Origin: Sipunculus nudus
Taxonomy: Eukaryota; Annelida; Sipuncula; Golfingiida; Sipunculidae
Length of the DNA: 64,000 nt
Direction: 5' to 3'
NCBI GenBank assembly: GCA_026874595.1
Contig: CM049313.1
Span: 67,570,659-67,634,658 of the forward strand
Shown one piece after another: positions 14,001 to 26,000 of this stretch. The stretch's first letter is position 1. Every line of letters starts with the position of its first letter. The translations under genes and the position numbers were made by a program. The notes under the pieces are model-generated. The model searched no databases. It saw nothing but the letters and a program-made list of their open reading frames with translations, and was not told where the DNA came from.

Positions 14001-17000
14001 TCAAGAGAGCTGTCCAGGATGTATAAACCTGCAAAATTTCAGGTGGAAAAGTCAAACCACTGCTGCAATATGAGTGATTTTATCCCAAAGCAGATGAACA
14101 GATGGACGCTGTGCATAAATGGTTGCAGGTGGCGCCATCACTTTTGCCTATGATGAAGAGCTATATGAGATCTATACACATGCAAAAGTTTGGCCTAATC
14201 GGTCAAACGGTTCTCGAGATATGAGCTTGGATGTCTGCAGAGTAAACGTGAATGCAGGTGGCACCAACTGTCATAAAATCGAGAAAGCTGTCCAGGATGT
14301 ATAAACCTGCAAAATTTCAGGTGGATAAGTCAAACCACTTCTGAGATATGAGTGATTTAATCCCAAGGCAGATGAACAGATGGACCCTGTGCATAAGTGG
14401 TTGCAGGTCGCGCCACGACTTTTGCCTATGATGAAGAGCTATGTGAGATCTATACACATGCAAAATTTTGACCCAATTGGTAAAACAATTCCTGAGATAT
14501 GAGCTTGGATGTCTGCAGAGTAATCCTGAATGTAGGTGGCGCCACCTGTCATAAAATCAAGAGAGCTGTCCAGGATGTATAAACCTGCAAAATTTCAGGT
14601 GGAAAAGTCAAACCACTGCTGCAATATGAGTAATTTTATCCCAAAGCAGATGAACAGATGGACGCTGTGCATAAATGGTTGCAGGTGGCGCCATCACTTT
14701 TGCCTATGATGAAGAGCTATATGAGATCTATACACATGCAAAAGTTTGGCCTAATCGGTCAAACGGTTCTCGAGGTATGAGCTTGGATGTCTGCAGAGTA
14801 AACATGAATGTAGGTGGCGCCACCTGTCATAAAATCGAGAAAGCTGTCCAGGATGTATAAACCTGCAAATTTTCAGGTGGAAAATTCAAACCACTGCTGA
14901 GATATGAGTGATTTTATCCAAAGGCGGATGAACAGGTGGACGCTGTGCAAAAATGGTTGCAGGTGGAGCCACCATTTTTAGTGCATGTTGTAAAGCTATC
15001 AAAGGGCTACATTTGTACAAAATTTTTAGCCTGATCGGTCTAACGGTTCCCGAGATATGTGGGTTTAAGTGTGGAAACAGACGCACAAATGGACGCTGGG
15101 CAGAGAGGAAAGTTCAGAGGTAAACCAAAAATGAGGGCCCAGCAGTTCACATGTGACTGATCTTAATTCCGAATTTTAAAAAATTCTGCCCAGTTGTTAT
15201 GGAGGAGTTCTTAGGAAACCTATGCTGCAATTGCGGCAGCGTCGGCGTCCGACTGAAAATATAGTATCTGTAAAACTCTGTTTTGGCGGAAACAATGATT
15301 GTAGCTGGCACCACCAGTCTTATATACATCAAAGAGATATGTAAAAATGCCCAATGTCAGACTGATATGTCAAACCCCTCCTGTGAAAAAAGCAGGGACA
15401 TACACTGTGCAAAAATTATTGTAGGTGGCGCCACCAGTCTTGTACACTATAAAGCTACCCGGTATATATAAACATGCCCAATTTTAGGCTGATGTATCAA
15501 ATTCCTCTGAAGAAATAAGCAGGCGCATACACTGCAAAAGTCAATGTAGGTGGCACCACCTGTCTTGTAAATGAGAATACCATCAAAGACGCATAGACAG
15601 GTCAAACTTCCCCAGAGTTTGATGCACTGGGCTGACAAGGCTTAGGTGAGTAAGGCAGTTGCCCCTGAATGACCTGTGACAAATTGCTGCCTCAAGCTAC
15701 TGCACTGAGTGAACTCTTGACCTGCACCTGGCTAGACTGATTGAACTTTTGACCTGTACCTGGCGGCACTGAGTGAACTCTTGACCTGTTGCATAATCTG
15801 ACACAGTTGGCAGTCTGCCAAAGCTATAAATAGATTCAGGCTGAACTTGGGTGCCAAATATGATGCAGTGAGCAGTCTGCAAAGCTATAAATAGAATGCA
15901 GCTACTGCAACTCTTGACCTATACCTGGCTGCACTTCTTCCAATCCTGGCACTGTGCCAAAAGTATTTATACAGCTCACATAATCTTGGCTAATGACCAA
16001 CATCAAGGCACTGGCAATCTGCCATTGGTTAACCAAGTGCTGCCATCTGTACACAAAAGTGGTCCCTACTTGAAATAACTTTGAAATTTATTTTCCCAAT
16101 ACAAAATGCTTTTCAGCTGACTTTTTATAAAAAAAAGAAATCAGGAATATATGTAAAATTATTATGGATGCATACTTAATGCAAAATTAAAATACAGATA
16201 TATCTCACTAATGGCAAATTCTTGAATTAAGTTGAGTAGGGATACCAATAATTTATAATCCACATACAGTTGTCTTTATATAGCCACAGAAAGCTGAACA
16301 TTCATGATTGTAACATTGTCTGGTATGACGAATAATTTAAATCATAAATCTAAATTTTTAAAAGCTTTTAAAAAAACTTTCTTGTCAATATTAACCAAAG
16401 ATAACCTGAAATCTTAATGTCTGGTGGCATGATGTAATAGATGCTGATAAACTTGTGCCAGGCCAGATGTAACAGCATAACACAGCTAACATATATGGTA
16501 AAATGACTCAATTCAATCTCCATAATTCAGCCAAAAATCATTCATCTGGAACCATTACAATTATTATAAGAGGGATTATTCTCATAAAATATTTAACAAC
16601 TGGCTTCAGTGGCATCAGTCGAAAACGTTTCGCAGGTTAATAACTATTATAGGAAGATACAGCAAACTGGTTAAGTTCAGCTTCCCGTAACTCAGCCAAA
16701 AAGCACTGAACCAAAGCCATTTGAACAAACTTGAATTGTCAATATCTGAGGATAATTAATGTGTTAGATTTAAGAATTTGGCCCAGTGGTTTTTGAGAAG
16801 AAGATCTTTGTAGCCACTGAGCTAAAATGGGCTGTTATGGCATATGACTAAATTCAGCTTCCCATAACTTAGCCAAAAGTCACTGAAAGGAGACCATTTG
16901 AACAAACTTCAGAAAGCACTACCCTAGGATTATTTCTGTGTGATATTTGTAGCCCTCAGTGTGATACAGGCACTGATGACCCCGTACAACAAAGGCCGAT

Positions 17001-20000
17001 GCAGGTGGCGCCACCAATACCTCAATTTCAGATATGACCTAAGTGACCAACAAAGGAATAAAATTTGGTGATGATAGCTCCAGTCGTTTCTGAGATTTAA
17101 ATTTTAATATGCTTTTTTGCACAGTCAACAAAGTTCAACCTCCTGTAACTTGGCAAAAATCTCCGAAATGAAACCATTCGAACAAACTTGAGAAAGATTG
17201 TTCAAGGGATCATTTCTGTGAAATATTGGACAATTTGGCTGAACAGTTTCGGAGAAGATTTTTAAAGCTTTTTAGCCTTTTCCCTAAAAAATCTAAGAAA
17301 ATGCAGTTAGAAAAAAAATAAACAAAATCCGATATAGTTTTTTGGATGACTGATTATTTGCAAAAAAATTGGTGATGCTAGCTCCTGCCATTTTTGAGAT
17401 AAGTATGGTTAACGTACAGACTACGCACAACGCACACCGCACGACACACGATGGACGACACCGCACCAGCGCATAAGCCCACAGGTTTGCTAAAAAAGGG
17501 TGACTCTTTTAAAAAAGAGTGATTTAGCAGGTCTGGGTTTCAATACAAATTTTTAAATGTAAGTCTCAGTCTTATATGCCCTTGTCTCAGTCTTGATCTC
17601 AGTCTCAAAGTAAAACAGTCTCAGTCTGTATCATGATCTGGACACAATGCCAGTCTCAGTCTGTATGATGATCTGGACATAAACACCAGTCTCAGTCTGT
17701 ATTATTGTCTGGACCTAAACACCAAGCACAAACTGAGAGATTATAAGCATAAAACACACAAAGAATATGTGTATGATTTGCTCTCTGTTTACTTTCTCAG
17801 TTATAGAGGCCATTCTTTGTCTATTGGTCTGGTAGCAATATAACAACAACTGCTTACAGAAGATTCACTGATGTTTTTATGGTAGGATGGACAGAGGTTC
17901 AAAGGAGTGGAGGTCTCAGTCTAGACCTGCGTAGGTCCCTATCATTTTGTCAGATTCTGATCTAACATACCCCAAGTAAAGGTAACCCCTATACTGTTAC
18001 TCTGTTGACTGTAAGTCCAGCTACCCTACTGCTGCCATGACCAGTACCATTAATCTACAAGTATCCCTACAGGTGGCATCTGTGTGCTAAATTATAGGAT
18101 TTTCATGTATTCCTTAACAATTATTGATAGTGGGGCCCCCTGGAGAAAGAAGTACTCCACACAAGGAGCCAATACATGAATTATAAAATGATAACTGAAC
18201 ATTAATAAACATGAAAAAGAAATAAAAAATTATTCCTTGACCTGTTGCAGGTCTAGTCCCAGTCCTGGGGCCTGGTCCCCTGGTCTCAGGTCTTGGTCGC
18301 AGATCTTGTCGCAGATCTCAGGGTTTCTGTTTTGTTCTTATTGTCTCAGATCCAAGGATCTTGGTCTTGTTCCTGGTATGGCCAGTCTCAACTACATCAA
18401 TGATTTACACGGCCTTCTCATTCAGTTTATGATTATCGTACTTCCTTGATCAGATGCCAGGCCTTCAATAGTTGCCTGCCTTATTTAGTGGCCAGGTCAT
18501 AACAATGTCTTAGAAAAATAAATGCTGGCCTTAAATTGACTTAAGTCTTGTTCCGGATACCAGAGTGCTTTCCTACTGACGCTGGATGTCTTTTCTCCTT
18601 AAAAAAATATGTGTGCATTTAAGGGCAAAATTGACTTGAGACTGTTGTATGAATTTCTCTTTGTGTGTGTTACTAAAATATTTTATTCCACTATTTTTTT
18701 TTCTTACATGTCATGCCAATATTTTCCATTATGGGCACCAAAGTATTTGTGATTGTCTGCTTTGCCTTTAAATGTATTTTTTATGACTGTCAATATCATT
18801 TAAATGCCTGCTTTGTTAAGCCACAGGATCAAAGCAGGGTCTATAAAAATGCCCAGGCATCTGATCAAGGAAATAGGGTAACTGAATTTTATTCTGTATA
18901 TCCATTAATGTTCTATAGACAACTTTATATGCATTCTGATATGATGAAACACTGTGAAATATTTGAGTAGACACCAGTCTACTCACTGAGGTTGGTGATG
19001 TGCTTGAGGACGTTGAGTATTGCCTTCCGTAGACTGATGTGTCTGTTCTTTGAGTCAACTCGATGCCAGTCATTAAACATGTTGAGCAGAATTGGGACAC
19101 CTCCCTGACCAATGGCTCGGGCAGAATTACTCTCTGAAAAATATAATGTACTACTGTAGATTCAGAAATATTAGTTGCGATTTTATTTTCGTGGTTTTCG
19201 TGGATCAAGATAATCCACGAATTCATAATCCCAACGATAAAAAAATCACACGTTCAGAGGATATACAGTATCTTAACGGCAGCTAGTGGTCGACTTTATA
19301 TATATAATTGTTACCGCTGGCTGAATTCTCAATAAAGATACAAAAATTGTTCATTACTATTTTATGATTGTTTTTGATACATTTTTTAAATCCACTGAAT
19401 TGCTTTTCGTAAATTACTATAAAAATACAGGATTTATAAATATTCTTTTGTCAATTAAATTATTTCCCCTAATATCGTATACAAACACAGCCCCCCTTTA
19501 TCTTTACAGTAAAACAATATCAAAGTATAATTTAAACTGAAAACGGATCCCCACATTTCCTCTTATAAACATTTTGGGTGAAAAATTCAAGAACAATACC
19601 ACATTTCTGTCGCGCAAAGCGGTAGTTCTGACATGCCAAGAACGGTACACAAGTTCCAATGTATGAACCACAGCTACCGAGGCATGGCTTTTTCGGAACC
19701 AGCCTTTTCAACCTTCTTTCAATAGAAATTAAGCTCATTTGCATTACCCCGATTACCGCAGGACCTGAAAGAGCACTTATTCCCAATATTCCGTGTATAA
19801 CAGTGAGCCATTAATAATACATGCAGGCGGTACTTCTTCCGAATATTGCCAAAGTTGTACATATATATGTTAGCGTAAGTAAGTGCCACAGAATACTATT
19901 AGGCAAATTATTTCTTTATAATCTCCAAATATAGCTGACATGATGAATGACAAAGGATATGTGTCTCGTCTCACCACCCCCTGGGGATTTACAGGCGCCA

Positions 20001-23000
20001 CATGTGACTACCACCTAGATTAAAAAAAAGTTAAAAACCTTTATGTCCCATTTCATTTTTCCTCTGGTCAAGTGATGGTTTACTTTTTCTGTGAACATGG
20101 TGTGATCGGGTGTTATAACTGATAGCCGATGTATCGGCTGTTACAACTAACTGTAATTGTCAATCACGGCTGATTAATTCTTTGTTAGGCTCGGGTCGGG
20201 CAGAGCATGTTAGTTCAACACTGACCCGATTGACCGCGGTACAGGCGCACTGTGTAATAAGCATCAAAGCCGAACCACCTGTGTATATCGGGCTCGTCTT
20301 CCTTGCGCACATGGAGGTATTAATAAACATAATTTCCTAAAGTTTTCTTTGTCTTTCCATGAATTCAAATACCCCACGATATGCGTTTTGTACAAAAACC
20401 AGGAAATTTTAAGCCGACGATATTATCTGAATCCACAGTATTTTTGTTTGGAAGTAATTTGTGATATATAACTTAAATAACTTGGACATGAATCTGTCAT
20501 CACTTGCTATGGACATCTCATCTGCACTTATATGCACTCCCCAGTATGATCACCAATACATGATGTCATAGCTCCTCATCACATATAAATTCCAGGTTTT
20601 CAAAGAAAATTTAAAAAATTACCTATTTCAAGCACTTTTGGGGAACTGGAAATACATCAAATAATTTCAAGGATTTTGAAGCTTGCACAAAAATTTCAAA
20701 AATAATGCTTAAGTCATAAACCAATTCTGTTATCATAATATTTTTACGTTTATATACACTCTGAAACAGCACGTGACCTCCCAGAGACCTTCCACTCACA
20801 CGCTGTGAGAAATGGAAGGATTCTTCAGGTTTGTTGAGATGCCAAACATCCAGCAAACGGACACTGGGTAAGACAAAATCTGATTGGTTCATTGTGTAAA
20901 CAAAGATGACTGTGCCCATGCGGAGCTTGTAAAACCAAATCTGATTGGCTGAGCATGTAAGCAAAGATTGCTGTGCCCATATGAAGCTCGTTGTGCAGCA
21001 CTGCAAAATAGGAATTTTGCAAACAGTTGGGGATAATTAACTGACCTCAGGCCACACCAGCAAGTAAGTATAGAGACTGTCCTGAAAGGTTGCAACTGCA
21101 TTCTGTGCATTCCAATGGGGGACAGTTAAATTTTACGCATGAGGGAATTCCACAGAGGCAACACCACCTGGTGGCAAAACCTGACGGACAACTGCAGTTT
21201 CGTGCAGGGGTTACAGTGGAGTGAATAGCTGAGCATAGCGTAACTCCTGCTTATGGAGCGTAACTTTTATAATACCTGGGTCATTCTCCAAACTCACTAT
21301 CCACTAAAGCTTTGTATTCTAGTTTTCCTAAAGCAGGTCTCTCCCTCCTTAATGGTTAGACTTTGATTCAGCAGACCACTTTTATTGTACTTTTCATTAA
21401 ATGTTAATGACCATCATATAAGACTCATCATTTTGACATCACAACTCACTTGACTTGACCATCTGTGTCAGGGTGTCCAGGGAATGTTTCAGCAGTATCA
21501 GATGTTTACGCCCACACAGACTCAGTACTTTAAACAGGTATGACACTGCTCCATTCTTCCCTAGATATGATGCATTCACAGCTGTAAACATAATAAAGAA
21601 CATATCAAATAAATAAAAACATTTTGCAATAACAACTGTGAACACATCAATGAATATGTCAGATAAAGCAGGATCTATTTTGCCACTCTAAACCTAGACA
21701 GGTAGATATTTTTTTATAGTCTGTGACATTATTTGTTCAGTGATTAACCCCTTGGAACTCAATTGCCACTACAGTGAAGGTAAAAGATAGGAGTAGGAAA
21801 AAAAAAGAAATATCACTATATCATATACTATTTCAGTTCTTTGGGAAATTTAGTTGATATTATCAAAATATATATTAAACATGAATATTACCAGAATATA
21901 TGAGTCTTAAAGGGTTCATACATTATACTGTCAATAAGTTCATAAGGTGAAGTATCAGTACTCTAGTGCTTATAATTAAATATAATGATACTGAATACCA
22001 ATACTGATACTTGATACTCACCATTATTTGCATATAACTTGAGCACATGGAGGATTGGCTGCAGGGCTTTAAGGTTATTCAAGTACAGTTTGAGCAAGTT
22101 CAAGGTCACAGGCAGGGCCTGACTAAGTCTAGCTTTAACACCAAACTTCCGATCTGAAAAGAAGTACAGGCATGTAAGTATATTCTTCACACACACAAAA
22201 ACAAGTGTACTGGTACTAAGAATACACAAAGACATCCAACATTTTACTCAAACCTGATACATTTTTTCAAGCCTTAAAATAAGTCACCTCCCCCCCCAAA
22301 AAAAAATTCTTGATGTGAACCTCTATTGAATTATACTGAAGAATATAGTGCATTTAATAATTGAAATTCAGAACTACAGAAATCAAAATTTAAAATACAG
22401 ATCTATATGTTAGTGGTGGTAGTATTTGTTTATTACTGTTTTTTTGGAGGAGGTTAAAAACCTGAATTTTGAAATGCTGATTATATATTTCTTCACTTAA
22501 GTATGAACATCCAAAAAAATCCTTCATAACTGTATTTCAGTTTTGAGACTGTGACAGGGTAGCAGCATTCACTTTTAATTATTGCCATTCCTTGGTCACA
22601 ACACCGAGAACCTCCAAAAGACACACTAATTTCTTAGTGACACATGGCTGTGGGGCACAGCCTTTCCATAAATCCATGGTAAGACTGTGGTGGTAGCAGT
22701 AGTAACAGTGTGGAATATATATGTTTTTGAGTGTAGTAGTGTGTACATGTACATGCATGCTTCATAGATTATGCCAGAAATTCTACAGGAGTACTTTTGA
22801 CAAAAATATAATTCATTATAATTTTCAGCAGTAAACAAAGGAAACAGTTTTTTACTGAACAATCATATTTGGATAAGTTATTGACAATGACCATCGGTTC
22901 TGTAAGCGGCATGTAAAGGTCTGTTTAACTGGTGTCAGGCACTCTGAATGACTGCCCCAGTTACTTGGATAGTTCCACAATACACCTGAATGTTTTCAAT

Positions 23001-26000
23001 AACAACAAGTCTATATAGCCAAAATTAGCAATTAATCACAAAACAAGCCTGTTAAGTGGAAAATATAGGTATAATGGTCTTAATGCGTGAAAAAATATAG
23101 TAAACTAGAAATATATTGCATCAGTACATGACAAAACTATCCAAGATCTTCAGTTAACTTGATTTTTGGATCAATCCATGTAAGCTTTTGTGAAATATTT
23201 AAAAATCTGTGAGATTTTCACTAAAAATTGACCTATTCAAGGTCAAGGTTACTTTCCTAGTAAAGGTCATGATCCCATTTTAAATAGGCTTCTTCCTCTC
23301 ACCCATATCTAAAAACATGTCTTGTTGATAAAGATCTGTGAAATATTTTTGTGTTAACTCTTTAACAAGATTTATATGCGGTGGCAGCAGTGGGACCATG
23401 CTGCAACCATAGTATCCCTATCTTTGTCTGGGGATACAATTATAATTTTCTTCATATGGAAAAATATAGGATATATAAGAGTCAGTGGAAGCCATATTAT
23501 ACACTTAAGACTTAGCTCTATATATGGATGATAAACCTGAGACATATATTATGACCTGAGAGTGCCTATAAACACTGCCTCACTCCAGCACGTCCTGACA
23601 GTCCAGTAATCACCTTTTGGTCCTAGTTTTGCCAGCACCTGGTGAATCAGGAGTAGTAGGTCTTCCGGCGGCGACTGTTCACGGCTCTCGTACACCAGAA
23701 CTGTGAACAACATCTGTGTTGCACCATGGGATACCAGGGTTGATGCTCTCTTGCCTGTATCTACAAAGATTACAACATGTTTATATAATAAAACTCTAAA
23801 TCATCACAAAAAGTAATATTTAGCTTCTATAACTGTACTATCACTTGACTGAATATAATATATGAAGGACTCTCCAACAACAACGGTCTCTAATAAAAGG
23901 ACTTGTGTTACAAAACAAACATTCACCAAAGAAAGCCGAGGAGCACTGAAAATTGTTGTTACAGACAGGCACTCCGTGACAATCATGAACTAACATTAAT
24001 GAGTCAATTTTTCCCCGAAATTTACTGCACCCTCTGGAATAAAAATATACTTCTAACCATACTGGTTTTAATATTTCATAACAAATCAATCTAAAAAAGG
24101 AATTACAAGTGAATAAAAATAAATGCAAAAACAAACAGTATGCAGTCTGATATAACAAGTGACCCAGGGGTCATGACACTCAGCTGGGGGAGACATTCAA
24201 AAAAGGAAAGTTATCATCTGAATGCCAAATTTTGTAATTGGTATCCCTATTTAACTAATGCATAGCTCTTAGGATATGGGAAACAGAGACCTAATTCAGG
24301 TTTACAAGGATATTTTTCATGGACCTCCCTTGAAGTCAAGTTAGAAGATTCTAGGTGCAATGGCTACAATTTGTGACCTCATAACAGATGATCGCATCTT
24401 TGAGGGACTCAAAAATATAAATTTAAAGAAAATGTGTAAAAATTTGAAAAAATGAAGGTGGCACCACCAGTCTGCAGGAACTGATGAAACAGTCAATGAT
24501 GAATATGCATGTAAATAATCATGGTGATCAATGCATTAGTTGTTCAGATTCTGGAGCTTTTGTATCTAATTTTTTGTTATTCTGAGGGGTTCTTCTGAGC
24601 CCCATAGCTCAACGGATATGAGTAACAGAGACCTTATTTCAGGTTTCCATGGAGATAATGCATAGACCTCCCTGAATGTCAAGTTAGAAGATTCCAGGTC
24701 CAATGGTTACGATTTCGATTTGTGCCCTGTAAACAGATGACTACATCTTTGAAGGTCTCAAAAATGAGAAGAAAAAAAAGTTGCAAGAACTGATGAAACA
24801 TTTCATGATTAACCGGCATGCAAAGAATCAAGGCGATCAATGCATTAGTTATTCAGATATTGGAGCTTTTGTATCAAATTTTTTAATTTTTCTGGGGGTT
24901 ACTTTAGAGTCCCATAGCTCGAAAAATATTCTAGGTCCAGCAGTTAAGATTTGTGCCTGGTTAACAGACAGATGGACAGACAACGGACAAATACTGATCG
25001 CTATAGCTCAGATGACTTTCAGTCAGCTGAGCTAAAAATGAATTTATAAGTATTCTGTTCAACTTTATGGTTGTTTTATCTTCTAATATTATTTATTTCA
25101 TGCTCAATATTCAATTACATTTTAACTGGATTGTTTGCATGTGATTGGACAAGCAGACTTACGTGATTTTCCCAACAATTCGTTGATGATGTGGATCACA
25201 TTTTGTTCAACACAGGGATCTTCTGTGCACTGTAATAAAGTAATATTTATCATTTGTCATATGAATTTTGTAAGAATATATTTACATTTAGCAGATAAAA
25301 ATTTGAAAATTACAGCTTAAGTCTTACCTATATGTTGCCTGTGCAGCTCTGCTTAAATACCCACAGAGCTCAGTCTGTTAATGTAATCAATCTACTATAT
25401 AGCTTTGTTTGCCATAGTATCTCACAGTCATTGTTTCTCACTTTTCATCATTAAGGGTCCAATAATCCTGCAAAAAATCATCTTTTAAGAACTTGAGTAA
25501 ACCTTAGAATCATTTTTGTGCAATCTTACAGAATTTGAAACAACAGTTTTACAAAAGAAGACTCATGTATCTGTCATTTATAAAAAGACTTGCACGGCAA
25601 CAAGACAACTTCAGCTTCCTTAAACTCAACCAAAAACAATGAACCTGATCTATTCTTACACAATTAAGAGAACCCTATCCTAGAATAATTCTTGTGAAAA
25701 ATTAAACAATTCAGCTTGACAATTTCATCATAAAACATTTTAATGTAGAACCTGAAAGACGCTAAAATTACCAGATCTTTTTGCTCATTGAAAAAGGTCC
25801 ACAGAAACCTCAATTTCAAATATGATTCATGTGACCAACATATGCATAAAACTTAGTGATGCTAGGGCCTGCTGTTTTTTTAGATAGTTTTGGTTGTAAG
25901 CTTACATGACCAAATAACGAAGTTCAAATTCCTGTACCTTAGCCTAAATTTTATCAACCCGAACCATTTGAAAATCTGAGATAGCTTGTCTCTGGGATCA

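Noticed and set aside
13007-14860. Repeated 61-codon open frames (MVAGGA...) in five of the 278-bp units
   Set aside because: The unit length is not a multiple of three, the frame spans the GGCGCC palindromes that are conserved as DNA, and substitutions do not favour synonymous change by eye. Treated as by-products of the array.
13016-15435. CRISPR-like array because of regularly spaced identical words
   Set aside because: The spacers are themselves repeats, the genome is a eukaryote's, and the unit is 278 bp.
18816-19226. Minus-strand open frame of 136 codons over exon 8
   Set aside because: Only one part, in another reading of the exon, overlaps real coding DNA. Its upstream half is transposon and its downstream half intron; the conserved CCP1 reading is in a different frame.
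20623-21006. Minus-strand open frame of 127 codons
   Set aside because: It covers the duplicated 61-bp CCAAT unit and T-rich DNA; no splice-phase fit with AGTPBP1 and no domain.
21164-21175. CTCF-like site CCACCTGGTGGC
   Set aside because: One key base differs from the consensus and it is a single site; not enough to call an insulator.
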